A DNA stretch of 64,000 nucleotides, taken from assembly GCF_023343835.1 (NCBI RefSeq), contig NC_064438.1:59525078-59589077 (forward strand), read 5' to 3'. The notes under the pieces were generated by a model, which worked only from the letters and a program-made list of their open reading frames with translations, was not told where the DNA came from and made no database searches. The position numbers and the translations under genes were made by a program. Of this stretch, positions 21,705 through 35,400 are shown one piece after another. Position 1 is the stretch's first letter. Every line of letters starts with the position of its first letter. This DNA comes from Lagopus muta. Lineage: Eukaryota; Chordata; Aves; Galliformes; Phasianidae.

Positions 21705-24700
21705 CCTTTCCATCCAAGAGAGGACGATTCCCACCTTTACCTGGACCTCTCACGCCCTTCTGTCCTTTCCTTTAATAATAAAAGCACACTCGTGCTCACT
21801 CAACACCTTGAATGCCTGTGGAGTCTTCATTCACGAGGACTGGGATGAATGCAACACACAGCAAGGCACCTCAGCTTGCAACGCTGAGGCTGCAGGGTGC
21901 ATGAAGCAGAGCTCCAGGTTTGTTCCCGTTTTGTCTGGCTTCGGGATGTCTGCAGCTCCCATTTGGTACGGTAGCAAATAATCTCTAGCATCCTGGATGC
22001 TGCTTGTGATAACCCCAAGCTTCCTGGCGGTGGCTTTGTGATGCCCTTCAGGGCTTTTTGATGCACTGTGATGCCTTGGCTGCTCCCTAACACCTTTCTC
22101 CTCCAGCTGCGTCCATTCCTGGCTCTCAATCTCCCAATCTGCAGTTGGCTGAGCCACCACACGTGGGAGCGGTCGTTGGGAGCCGGCTGTTGGAGGCGCG
22201 GCAGACCTCGGTGGCAGCCGTTGCTGTCCTGGCAGCAGTGAGGCGGAAGCTGAGGCACGACGGGAGCGAGTGCTGAGGGCAGCTCTGCCGGAGGTGTGCG
22301 GGAGAGCGGTCGCGGGACAGGGAGAGGAGCCCTGCGCGGCCCCAAGCAAGGGGAGATGGCCGAAAAGGGGAGCACGGGAAGTTCCGCCCGTGGGTGAGAA
22401 GGGAGGTCTTTATGGTGAGGATGGCGCAGCTCTGGAACAGGCTGCCCAGGGAGGCTGTGGCTTCTCCTTGTCTGGAGATATTCCACAACCGCCTGGACGC
22501 CCACCTGCGCAGCCTGCTGTAGGAGCCTGTTTTGCAGGGGTGTTGGACTCAGTGATCCCTGGAGGTCCTTCCAGGCCCAGTTCTGTGCTTCTGTGATGTT
22601 ACTCCTTGCTTCTTGCAGCAGCACGGTGTTTCAGAAGAGAGAAAAGCATGGCGGGCATCAACTGGATTTCTGTGGCTGGTAAAGCTGTGCCGAGAACTGG
22701 GCTGACTGCTGCCCCTGGAAATGTGTGCAAAGTCTGCAGAGGCAGAGGAATGACTTTTCTCTCAAAAGTTGAGCTTGTCTAAGGTAGGTCACTGCTGGGA
22801 GAGCTTCTGCTTTAAAGCATCAAGTTGTATAAGTAAGGTAATTTAAAAAGCAAGCTTGCCAGTTCTTTTTTACCTAAGTGATTTTTTAGCACGGGAAGGT
22901 TGGAGAGGCTTTTTGCGAACCGAAGATGGAGGGAGGAAAAGCAAGTGAAAGGCACGCTGTGCACAGCCAGCACACAGCACCTGCACCATTGCCCTGCACA
23001 AAGGAGGAGCAGCTCAGCAAGCTTGGCCTGGGCCATGGAAGGGAGCGTGCAAACGTCTGGAGCAGCCCCAGATGGGCTGGTTCTGCAGGTTGCTGTCTGC
23101 TGCTGTTTTCTCACATCCTGTTGCTCGGGGGTGGATTTGTTCATGTTCAGAGCTAGCAGGAAGCTCGCAAAGCCCTTTGTTTCAGCTGTCCCAAGGCTTT
23201 GATCCCTGGCTGCTGGGATGGGGCGTTTGAGGAGTGATGCCTGTGCTGTTGTCCAGCCAAGCTTTGGGGGTGAGTCTCGTTACCAGGGCATGTCTGACAG
23301 GACTGAGGGTGGGGGATCGGGCCAGTGGCACTTTGCTCTCGGTCTCGGTGTTTGTCTTTGCTCAGAAGGGCAGGTGGTGAACCTCACGAGCCAAAGCCTG
23401 CAGATGGGGTTTGCGGAGAAAGAGGTCCTGCAGGCCTTGTGTGGCAGCCACGGAGCTGGAGCGAGGCTGCGTCAGTGTAAAAGCCCAGCAATGCACAGAG
23501 GTGTGAAGGTGAGCTGTGGGCTCGAGTATCACAAGAGGGGGTGTGCATGGTCAGGGCTTGGATGCTTCTGTGTGTTTGAAGTGACTGTGGGGTAGTTAGC
23601 ACTGCTGGGTGAGCTTGAGTGTCTGGAACAAGTGTGACGTGTCTTCCAGTTGCACGCTGTGTTCTTCCTGTTGTGTTGAGCTCTTGAGCTCCAGCCCTAA
23701 GTGAGGATGCAAGCGCTACTGCAGAAGGAACGGGTTGAGATTGGAAATGCAGTGCAAAGGGCTGGAGACAGCAGGAGCTGGGATGTGATCATCCCCCTGT
23801 ACTCAGCTCTGGTGAGTCCTCACCTTGAGTGCTGTGTTCAGTTCTGGGTCCCTGACTACAAGAAGGACACTGAATCCCCGAGATATTGCCAGAGAAGAGC
23901 AGTGAAGCTGTGAAGAGTGTAGAGCACCAGTCTCATGGGGAGCGGCTGGCTGAGAGAACTGGGATTATTTAGCCTGGAGAAGAGGAGGCTCAGGGCAGAC
24001 CTTATCCCTCTCTACAATGAGCTGAAGAGAGATTATGTCGAGGTGGGGGTCGTCTTATTCTCCCGTGTCAGTAGCGATAGGACTGGGGGGAACGGCCTCA
24101 AGTTGCACGGGGGGAGATTGAGGCTGGACGTTAAGAAACGCTTCTCCACAGGAGTGCCCAGGGAGGTGATGGAGTTACTGTCCCTGCAGGTGTTCAAGAA
24201 ACGTTAGACGTGGCTTAGTGGGGAATATTGGTGGTAGGTGGACGGTTGGACTGGATGATCTTGGAGATCTTTTGCAAGCTTGCTAATTCTATGATTCTGT
24301 GAAAGGCATCTGCTGGGCGAGTGCTTTGGTGGGTGAGCATCCGGCTGCTGGACAGCAGGCAGCTGTTGTCTGTGCAGACAGCCACATCCATGGGGAGTGG
24401 AGGCTTTTTCACCTTAGCCTTGTCTTTCATGTCTCACGTGCAGTAAGTCCTGTTGTTACACACAGCATCTTGGGGGCAACCTTGATTTCTGCAGCCCCGA
24501 GCTTTGTGGCACGAGAGCTCTCGGCCATGCTTCTCCCTGTGATGTGTGACCGTATGGAAGGCCTCGCAGAAGCCTGGGTAGGTGATGGCAGTCGCTCCTC
24601 CTTTCCCCAGCGATGCTGGAAATAGCGTGGAACGGGACGGGGGGACATCCCAGCCGTGGGTTCCTCTCAGCAGGACTGAGCGGCTGTTCTGATCCTCGTG

Positions 24701-27700
24701 TTTGAACTTGAGGGAATCTGATGCTGAGTAGAGAAATGAGGGGCTTGTTCATAAAGAAGAAAAGACTGTGTCGCATCTTGTGGTGCAGGATGTTCTCCGA
24801 ACTGCTGCTAACAGTGCCCAGGATGCTCCCTTTTTGATGGGGAGAGGTTTAGCAGGGATTTCTTAAATGAAAATAGTTTGTCATGTAATTTCCTTTTCAT
24901 CGACCTTTCATGCTACTTCTTGATAAGTTATCTTTGGATTCTCAATTAATATTTATTATTGAAGAGAACTGAAGAGAATACGTACGCACCCTGCGCCTTC
25001 ATCTGCACCGAGAATCTTCTGAACATCTTTGCACCGTTTCTTCTTGGCCCTGAGATGAAGCTGTGTGCAATATGGGCTTGGATGCATTTTCAGTCCGGTG
25101 CAGGACACGTAACCCTCATCTGAGTTGTCGTGCTGACAAGAACAACACAGTAGCAAATTTTACAGGGTTGCGTGCTTTACTTTACTTTTTTTTTTTTTTT
25201 TTTTTCCCCCCCTCCAGTCATAATCATGGAACCACAGAAGCGTTACCCAGGCAGAAGGAGCCTTTGTCACCTGGACTTCCTACCAACGACACAGGCAGTG
25301 GAAGTCAGCATCCCAAGCATCCATGAAACCCCTGCACAGGACTGGTGAGAGTTACCCTGGCGCCGTCCTTTGGCAATCTCAGGTCTCTCTGTAAGCTCCC
25401 AAGCTGTGTCGTAACTCCTCCCGTGGTGCTGACTCAGCTCTCCCAGTCTTTTGTGTGGGAGAGCTGGAGTTGAACTCCTTCCTGCTTCCTGCCTCTGTCC
25501 TCCCTGCTTTGCCCATGGCCCACTGAGCCTCCATCCTTGTTAGGTGTCTTGAATTACTGAGTTGCTTAAGGATTGGGTGGACCAATTGAATTCTTAGCGA
25601 TGTCTCTAGGTCCACGTGTGCACAAAAGCACACTCTGATGCAGTCAGTGTAATGATGAACACACGCCTTGTTTCCTTTAGCCCGTATTTTTAGTTCAGGA
25701 GAACAGATTTCTGGAATGATGTTCAGCTTAGCACCACAATCCCCTTGCCGCCCCCCATTGCAGTCACTCACGAGGGCTTGAGATCCACAGGGAGGAAGTA
25801 TTGCCGATAATTACAATCCATGGTTTTAAAACTGATCTAATCTATGGTGTATGATATGAATGGTCCTGGTGAATGATGTGGTAAGGCATCCCAGCAATTT
25901 TCAACAGGAATACTTCAAGGCAGCTTTTCAAGGTTTCTTTGAGAACTCTCCAAGTCTCCAGGAATTTTAAGCGCCAAGGTTTCTTAGCCTTCCGAATGGC
26001 AGTGTTTCTATCTAAGCTGGCAGCCTTTAAGCCCAAACCCAAACCGAAGCTTGCTCATCTCAGTGGAGGTACCTTAGCTATATTCTAATGGTGTGTGCAA
26101 AATAAGTTTCATGTTCACGAGTCCTTTCTGACTCACTACGTGTTTGATTGCACAGGAAGAAAAGCTTGATGTCTGTGCCAAGGGAGACGTACACCGCACT
26201 TGCGCTGCCTGGACGATGTGGAAACTGGAAATTCTGGGGTGTGCTGAAGCATGCCCTCTCAGGTCAGTCTAAGCATACATAGAGTAGACCTGTCCAACAA
26301 AACAGGGAATAGACAGTTAAACCCATTCTGTTGGGAAATACTCTGTCCTTCTAAGTACCTTTAGAACGTGAGTTTCTTCAATTAATTACTCAACTCATTT
26401 GCTTTTCCTGAATGATCCTAAGTTCTTTTCTCAGGCTACATCTGCACTCTGCTCAGTCCAAGGAGAATCCCTGCCTGCAGATGCAATGACACAGCATGGC
26501 TCACAACCACATTTTTCATTGCTTACTCTTATGGTAGCTGCCATCCATGTCCACCCTGCGTATTCTTAGAGCTCTTCTGGAGTCCATGGGGCAGACTTAT
26601 GGTTGAACTGAAGGGAATTTTTTCATATTGCTCTAGCTCCAGATGATTATCCCTAGTATCATTATATTATAAAAAAAAAAGGCGTTTTGAAGTAGTGTGA
26701 TATATATTCTGTGCCTCAGAATGTGGCACGTGTGGCATGAGAGAGTTTTGAGGCCACGAGGACTGCCCAGACAGCGTGAGAACTGTAAGGGCAGAGAGCT
26801 ATAGGTGATGCAGCGCTGTTTGTGGCACCCGCAGGAAGCGGTAGCTGGAACAAAATATGGCCAGAAGAGTGATCAGATTGTGTTTGGTAAGGAACTATTT
26901 CATTAGTTGTAGAAGTTTGACAAAATGTATATTCAGGATGATGATCAGCGTGCCAGGTGCTGGGACCATGCCGAAAGAGAAATGGTGTGAAAACGTCGGT
27001 GCAATTTGCAATATATCCCCTTCCACATAGCCCTCAGATCCATGCTGCAACTGCATCCAAAGCAACCCAGAGCCCTGTGCTTGTTGTACCCGGAGCTATC
27101 GGTGCCAGGAGTTGCTGCTGTGTTTGCGAGGACGTTGTGTCAGCAGTGTGCCGTCAGTGGGGTTGTTTGATGACAATGAAACAGCTGAATGGTGTACCTC
27201 AAGACTAAGAAAAAAGATGGTAGTGGTGACTGTGTGTCTAGGTATAGATAGCTTGATAGAGATCTATAGGACTCCAGTGTGGATTGTACATAGGCCCTGC
27301 GCTGCAAGGTACACTGTTGGGAAGCAATGTCCATCTGCCCGAAGGCAGGAAGGCCCTGCAGAGGGACGGCCTGAGGCCAGTCGTACCAGGCTGCACAGCT
27401 GAGGCCAGTCGTAGGAGGCTGCACAGGAGCAAGCGCTGGGTCCTGCGCTGTGGTCATGAAACCGCATGGCAGCTTCTGCAGGATTGGGCTGAGGTAGAAT
27501 TCCAACCGCCCGCTGATTCTAGAATGTTGGGTGCTGTGTTGGAATCTTCTGGTCCTGTGACATGGTCTTGCCTCCCCACCCTGTTGTCATGGCGGAGCAG
27601 CCTGGTGGCCCTTAGTGATGTCACAAGCGGCTGGAATGAGGGGAGGAGCAGTGCGTGCTGCGTCCCTTCATTGGAGCGCTTGAGCTCTGCGTGAGTAGCT

Positions 27701-29482
27701 CGCTTGTTGCCCTTGTGCAGCGACTGAGTGCCTTCGTTTTCACCCCTTGTGTCTTGCGCAGCATCTTGTAGGTAAGCTGAGACAGGGCGTGGGATAGAGG
27801 GATGGGATGTGAGCTGTTGAGAACTGCTGGCTGGTGGAGCTCCTAGCAGCTCATACTGCTTACTCTTGTCCATCAGACATAACTTTCAGCCAGTACCTGC
27901 ATTCCCAAGCGATCCACAAAGATGGCATTTGTCCCATGGTTTTTCCCTTGTCATCTTTGCTCCATTGTGCAAGCTCACAGACCTGTTCCTTCTCTCTCCT
28001 CTACCCGCTCCCTTGGTGCAGCTTTCGCTCGTGGAAGAACAGAGCAAAGTGACAAGAAACAGCTGCGAGTTCAAGGAATTGTCTACCTTGTTCTGATCTC
28101 CTGCCAGGTACGTGCCACGCTTTGTCCCCCCACGTGGTTGACCAGCACTGTGTCGCACCATGTTTGGTAACACAGCCTCACCCAGCTTTGATGGGACACT
28201 GGTCCCGTGTGGGCTTTTTCCCTTCCCCTGCAGCTCCGCCCTCAGAAGGATGCTGTGTGTGGTGCTGTGACCAGCTGGTCTGAAGGAAACCAATCCCTTA
28301 GGCAAAGAGTCCTAGGCCCAGTTTGTGCCGAGCTGCAGAGCGTGACCCAAGGTCACAAGCACGCACGCTTGGGCTGTGTGAGTGTGCGCGGCAGCTGTAG
28401 GGAGCACAGCAGAGATGCAATCAAGGAAATGTCCTTGATGTGCGGGGCTGCAGCAGGTGCCGGTGGTGAGGCTGCTGGGAGCCGTGGCCGGGGAGCAGAT
28501 GCACCTGCAGCAATGATTCCTCTCACTGCCCTGCTGCTGCGCTGTCAGAGCACCCTGGGTGAATGCATCTGCTGCTTTGTGCCAGTCCCCATCTGCTAGC
28601 AGAGGGACAGCTGCTTGGTCAAATGCTGCCTAATGGGCTGTCCCATTTGAACGGAGTGAACAGAGTGGTTGCTTCTAGAGCACCTGCCTGTGCCAGAGGA
28701 TAGCCAAGGGTAGTTCTCCGGTAGTCTCTCAATACTGTGGTGTGTGAAGAGAGAAAATATGAGCGTGTTTCTCTTCAGTTCCAGCTTGTCGTGCCTGCTG
28801 TGATGGGCGTCGCGTGCAGCGAGATCAGCTGTGGGCCTGACATGACACGGATGGAGGTAGAGTACGGAGCTCTGATTGGTCTTTGTTCCCTGATTTGAGC
28901 CAGCAGAGTGAGCTGCAGATGTGCTCTCCCGCTTTTCAAGAGAGAGCGAATCCTTGCGGCTCTATCAGTGTCACTGAAAAGCTGCCTTAAAGGCTTTCTT
29001 TCCTTGCTGCGGGCATGTTCTTAGCCTTGCCGTTCCTTCTTGTGTGCCCATGATAAGGACCGAGTGCATTTCCTGCAGCTTTCTCTGCTGACGTGCTCCT
29101 CAGCCTGAAATCCTCCTCGTTTGCCCTCAGCTCCTCACCATGGCCTGTGCTCTCTGTTTCAGGCTGAGAACAACGGGAAGCCCCTGCTGGTCCGTGAAGA
29201 GTCATCTCTTAATATCCCAGCTATTGCTGCTGCCCACGTTATTAAGAGATACGTTGCCCAGGCACCGGGTGAACTCTCCTTGGAGGTAAGCAGTTAAGGG
29301 TGTTCCTTGTTGTCCTGTACAGAAGAGTATAACATGTGAAGCTATCAGGAATATTCTCAGACAGCTTCAGAGTGTTTGGTGAGGTGAAGCCCAGCAGATG
29401 CGGTTCCAGATTAGACTTGCACTGGGTTGGATGCAGGGAGGAGTTCAGCCATCTCTAAACTATGGCTCTATTTGGCATTGGA
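14742..29482 (+). repeat. Tandem segmental duplication, unit 2 (14,741 bp)
   Basis: This is the second complete copy of the unit, the same length as unit 1 and differing at only a few bases. Private differences from unit 1 (such as the A at about 15,478, shared with unit 3) argue against a literal copy-paste of one read. It contains the 3' body of gene B and the 5' exons of gene C. Confidence 0.95.
21777..21782 (+). terminator. Poly(A) signal AATAAA, gene B
   Basis: This is an exact copy, 14,741 bases on, of the gene A signal, 73 bases after the gene B stop. Confidence 0.8.
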
Positions 29483-32400
29483 ATCTTGTGATCAAAGAGC
29501 TACTGCCCAGTGTGGTAGCCTGGTCTCTGAGCAATGGCAGAGCAGTGTATGGAGTGTGCAGACCTGTTCAGGATCAGTTCTGCTGACTTATGCCTGCGGT
29601 TTAATTGGAGCTCTCCCTTTGGCAAAGAGCCTGCTGCTTTTGAGAACCATTTCATACTGAACAGCTGAATTCTGTGTGTTGTGTATTGCAGTGACTCTTC
29701 TACCTCCACGTTCGGTTGTACGACTGCAAATGCCTGAAGAGCTGCACTGGTGCAATGGCTCTCAAGCTTGACGATATTGGGCAGTGCAGAAGAATGCAGT
29801 CATTTGAGCTGCGCTTTCCTCCCAGCCGTGCTGAAGCTGGGATTGACGTTGCAATCTCTTGCAGGTGGGAGACCTCGTGTGCGTCATCGATATGCCGCCT
29901 CAGGAGCTGAGCCCCCGCTGGAGAGGCAAGCACGGCTTTCAGGTAGGCACAAGCTTCAGACGTGAGAGCGCAACTTGGGTCGAGGCAGGAATCTCAGCTT
30001 AGAGCTGCCCTGCCTGCACAGCATGGCTCCACATGGAAAATGGTTTCCCTGTGTTGGTGTCAGGGGACTTTGCCTTTTGCTGTGGGCTTAGGCCAGAGCT
30101 GAAAGTTGGTCTTTGTAGGAAACTGCCTCCTCAATTAACTTAGAAAGAAGAGCCCTCACAGCATGCATCAGGTCACGGCCACTGAACCGCACCTTTGGAA
30201 ATGCAGCAGCTAGGACACATGTTTCAGTGTCTCTGAGCACTTGTGCTTGCACCCATGCGGAAGGTGAAGTCAGTGTCTTTTAGGAAGTCGCTGCCTGTCA
30301 GCCGAGATGAGGCAGGGTAACAGAGCCTCTGTGTGCTTGCTGCTGCTGCTGGCTGCAGAAGGCTGGGTAGCTCAGAGCTGGAGATGGCAGCTGCATCTCA
30401 GTCAGCAAGCAGAAAGTTCATAGGCTGTGCTAACTCAGATCTAGCTGCATCAATCTATCATAATATATAGCTTCTGTATGAAGTCTTTCCCTTCGGGCAC
30501 ACTTGATATTTAGGGGTGCATAGCACACTTGTCCTTTCCCCGCTCCATACACAGTTTTATGGATATTTGCCTGCCAATTTGGAATAATTATTAATTTTAA
30601 GCAGGCCATTTTTTTGTTGGATTGTCTTACGGAGCATCCGGCAGGCACGTTATGAGGAAAATGTGATGTTTGAACAGTTCAGGCCTGAGAAACGCTGCCT
30701 TCAGTATCACACCTCTCTTCTTCTTCTTGTTACAGGTTGGATTTTTCCCTGGTGAGTGCGTGGAGCTCATTAACGGAAAAATCCCGGAGTCTCTCATCAA
30801 TTCGGTGCCAAAGCCAGGTACGGATGATCCATTTGATGGTGCAGGGAAGCAAAATGGAGTCTTTTTTGGGTGTGTTCCATGTTTAATACCTCCCTTATCC
30901 TTCCCACGTTATCCTGTGTGCTGATGATCCTTCATGCATAGCACGGGGCGTATGGCTGGTGTTTGTAGGCAGTGAGAATGAGGGAAGGCAAAGGTAGTTC
31001 TCCTGCAAGTCAGTACGAGGCTGAGAACAGCCAGCGTCCCTGGTGGACAGATAGAGGTCTGGTTGTGCTAGTGCTTCTGTGCTTGATCAGAACGTGGCTT
31101 TTCAAGAGGGTCCTTAATGCGCAGGTTGAGCAAGCTAAGCAAGAGGAGTGCATTAAACTCCATCAGAACGTGCAGAGATTTGGCCCAGTCCTCCTGTGTT
31201 TATGACTGGAGCTGGGGAAATCCTAGAATCCTTGTAGAATGGCTTGGCATGGAAGGGAGCTCAAGGATCATCAAGCTCCAAGCCCCCTGCCTCAAGCTGG
31301 GCTGCCAACCAAGCTCCACATTTAATGTGGGACTGGACCAGGCTGCCCAGGGCCCCATCCAGTCTGGCCTTGGACTCCTCCAGGGTTGGGGAAAATCCAT
31401 TTTGGTACGCACTTGCTCATCATGTTCTTCCCGTTTTGAGGTGCTCTGTAGAATGTGTTGTGCTCGGCCTCGTCCAACGGAGCCAAACCTGAGATGAACT
31501 GGTTTCTTCCTTTTGTTGTGCAGTGCCAAAGAAGCGCGGCAAGCTCCTCACCTTCCTTCGTTCCGTGGTGAAGGCCCGGCCAAAGCAACGGAAAGAGCGG
31601 GAGGTGGAGAAGGAGAGGGTGTTCGGCCGTGACCTGGGAGAGCATCTTCTCCACTCTGGTCGTGATGGTAAGGGACAGCCCATTCCTGAGAGCCTCCCTG
31701 TTTGGGAACCTAAAGCTGAAAGGGAGATGGTATCTAGCAAGGGGCAGGTTGATACCAATGGAGAAACGGGGAATGGGAGTTGACGACTGAAAGATAAAGT
31801 GAGTAGGTGATGGCTGCAAGGGAAATGCTCCTAAGGGACAAGCACATTTGTATTTGCTTAAAGCAAAGCCTGTAAGCCAATCCCCTGGTAGCCTGAAAAG
31901 AAAGGAAGCCTTTTGGCCAAAGAGAGTGTCCTGCCTCAGTTTCCCAGCTCCTTCCGGGCGTGAGATTTTCCACCTCCATTCCCGTGGGAGCTGTGATGGG
32001 ACTTGCAATGTCTGCGGCTTCCCCGGAATTACTTTCTCCAGGCTGATTCCTAGGTCCTGGCATTTCTGGAACGCAAGGAACACATCTCTGTCCAGTTTCC
32101 TCAGCAGCTCCTGCAGAGGTGTCTCTGACAGCTGTCCCCTTCAAGGAAGAACACAGCAGTAGCCTGGCTGGGCTTAGTGGATGGGATGTGGCGGGAGCGT
32201 AGCCTGAGCCAGGACTTGAATGAGGAGCTCCAGTAACCGCCGGCACGTGTTCTTTAGTCCCCCAGGTCCTCCAGAGCTGCGCCGAGTTCATCGAGCAGCA
32301 TGGCGTGGTGCAGGGGATATACCGCCTGTCCGGCGTGGCGTCCAACGTCCAGAGACTGCGGTAAGAGTGCTGCGACTGACAGACACAGCTGCCAGCAGGG

Positions 32401-35400
32401 GCACGTGCCCTGTTGCGGGTGTTCAGAGGCCTGTGGGCCATGCCTTAGCACCAAGAGAAGGTCTCCTTTGGGAACATCCCATCCAGCGCGGCTGACGTGG
32501 TGCTGGTGGCCGAGTGGTTGTGTTCTCCTGTACATCAGGAAGCCCTTCCAACTCTTGATTGCATTGGGTGTGGCTTTTGACTTGCTTTCCTCTTTCTCAA
32601 CCGTTTTCGTGTCCTTCTCTGCAGCCAGGAATTTGAGTCTGAGCAGGTTCCTGAGCTAACCGTCCGCGACGTTCACAGCGCGAGCTCCCTCTGCAAAATG
32701 TACTTCAGGGAGCTCCCGACCCCCCTGCTGACCGACCAGCTGTACGACAAGTTCTCGGTAAGCACAAGGCAACGCCTTTCCTTTCCCTCTTCCCTGGGCC
32801 TCTTGGGAGATGGCTGCAGCAGTGCCCCAGCTCTGAGGCCCTTCTTCTGTTAGCGCCACGGGGTTTACTCGCATGTCTTTGCCACATCCTGCATTGTGCT
32901 GATGCCACTTCTGGTGGCCCCAGGAGGTGGTTATTTCCATATTCACAATGCTTACGAGAATTCCTGTGTTGTTTGTTTGTTTGTTTGTTTTTTGCTATTC
33001 CCAACTATTTCTGGAACGGGAAGGGAATTAATAGCCAAGGGTACTTGGAGATGAATGCCCCCTGCGAGGAGCTGAGCTGCCCAACCAGGCTGTAAACCGG
33101 CCCGGTGCTTGGACTCCTTGGCCGTGGTGGCACCAGCTGCGTGCCGCTATGTTCGCCAGTTGCCTCTGGGGAGGCCTAAAATCTTTCTCAGTGCTGACCA
33201 GCAGCGCGCTGTGCCCATGGTTCCCGACCCTGCGGCAGGTATCTCGCCTGATTTGTGTCTCAATCCCTTTCTGCCCTTTTCCAGGATGCTGTTGGTGCCA
33301 CTACGGAGGAGGAGCGGCTGGTCAGAATGCGGGACGTCATCCAGCAGCTGCCCGCTCCTCACTACAGGTCAGTGCTGCCCTCAGCCTGCTGAGCTCAGCC
33401 CTGCTGCACTTCAGAGGGCATTGGAGCGATTGCAGGCTTTGTCTCACGTGAGCAACACGATGCCTGGGTATGTTGAAGCGGTTGAAGGACACACGGGTTT
33501 AATTTACAGGGTTAATTTATTGGGTCTGTTCCTGGGCACGGGGGCACGCTTGGTGCAGCTGATGGCTGTGGCTGTGCTGTGCTGGTGCTGGGTTCTGCAG
33601 CGTGGCACTTGGTCAAGTTGGATCTACTTCATCTTCAGCATCAGTAGCACTAATAACAACTAGTGTGAATTGAGGTTTGCTTTGTGAGTCGCAGCACGGG
33701 ATGCTGGCTGGTGCTGAACATTTGCCTCTCTTGTTTCCCAGGACCTTGGCGTATCTGATGAGACACTTGGCCTGTCTGGCTGGGCACTGCTCCACCACAA
33801 ACATGCATGCGAAGAACTTAGCAATTGTGTGGGCTCCAAACCTCTTAAGGTAAACTTCTTTTTCCGTTTCAACAGAACGCTTACATCTGTTCTCCAGTAG
33901 AATAAAGCAGTCCTCCCTTCTGCACCACATGTGCTCTTCTCCTGTAAAATCTGCAGTGAGTGGCTGACAGCAGAGCAGGAGCCTGGACTGTTCTCCAACC
34001 CCACGTGGGCACAATTTCTAGCTGAGCATTGCTGCTCTCTTGTTTAGATGGGACTGGTGTGTCCTTGATCAGCCAGGAGAACTTCTTCAGTGGCATCACT
34101 GCCCACTGCGGAAGTCTCCAGAGAACAAATGTGACAGCTTTGGGCTGCAGTAATTCAGACCTGGGGAAGCGATCTTGGCTGAATGACTTCTAAAACCTGC
34201 CTTTTCTACAGATCACAGCAGAGCGAGTCTGCCTGCGCCAGTGGGAGAGCTGCCTGCACAGAACTGCAGACGCAGTCGTCTGTGGTGGAATTCATCATTG
34301 ACCACACAGACGTCCTCTTCTGCTCCACATCTGGACCTGACATCGCAGGTGGAGCAGGTGAGTGTCTTCCTCCATTAGCTTTATCTTGATCAGACACCTG
34401 GATCAAATGCAGACCTTCTCCAAGTCCTTTAAAATACACTTTTCCTGTCGAGGGGACAGCAGACTTCTAACCTAACCTGGGCTTAGGTTAGAATCTGGCA
34501 CCCTGTTGCTGGATGCTGAGAATGTGCAAGCCCAAACTTGACAAGGAGAAAACTGTCACCGTCATTATGATGTTTTGCAAGCAGGTGAAGCTTGGTGAAA
34601 GTTTGGCGGCGAAGCTTTCTCAGTTCTCTGCCCCCCTTTTCTAGGGTTTTTGTTTGCCTGTTTCCACACAGTGAGCTGCTCTTAATTATGACTGCATCCT
34701 TTGCCATAGACACATGTCTGAGCACATGGTTATTTTGAGCTGCTCTTCTTGCAGCGGCTTGGTTAAGCAAGTCTGAGGAAAACACAGCAGCTCCCCCGGA
34801 CCTGTGATGGCTGTGCTGCCGCTTTCTGATCCTGGCTCTCACCTGTGGTTTTCCCTTCCAGGGCACAGTTCTCTCTCAGGGCCCCAGTCTGTGCAGGCGT
34901 CTTCTCCTGCTACAGAGCTGCTCAGCCTGGAGGAGGCGCAGGCACGGAGGCGAGGCCACAGCAGCTCTCCTGTGGTTGTGACTGAGAGCAGGGACATAGA
35001 GGTGGAAGAAGGCCCCGCAGCTGTACGGGGGAAATTCCACACAGTCATCGACTTTCCATCTGAAAGGTAAAGAGGACTTCCTTTTCCAGTACCTTATCAT
35101 CTTTTTTTGGTGGGTTTTTGTAGTTTCTTTTCGTGTTGTTTTTCTCTCTCCTCCCCCCCCATTATTTCTAGTGCTAAAGCTTGCTGAAACTCAGTTAAAC
35201 TGATGGTGCCTGAAGTGTTGCAGTGAATCTCCACTCCCTTTGCACTGTGAGACTGAACTCACATTCAGTTGCCCGCCAAACTGAGTTTAGCCACACAGGG
35301 CTGGCATTCCCTCCTTGCTGGGCAGGCAGTCTCGAGCTGCATAAAGCCATGCTGACGTCTATCCCAGCCTGTGCTGGCTGTACCTGGAAACATTGGGGTT

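Noticed and set aside
14742-29482. Treating unit 2 as a pure assembly duplication of unit 1
   Set aside because: Scattered private substitutions and shared differences between units 2 and 3 suggest real separate copies, though long reads are needed to settle it.
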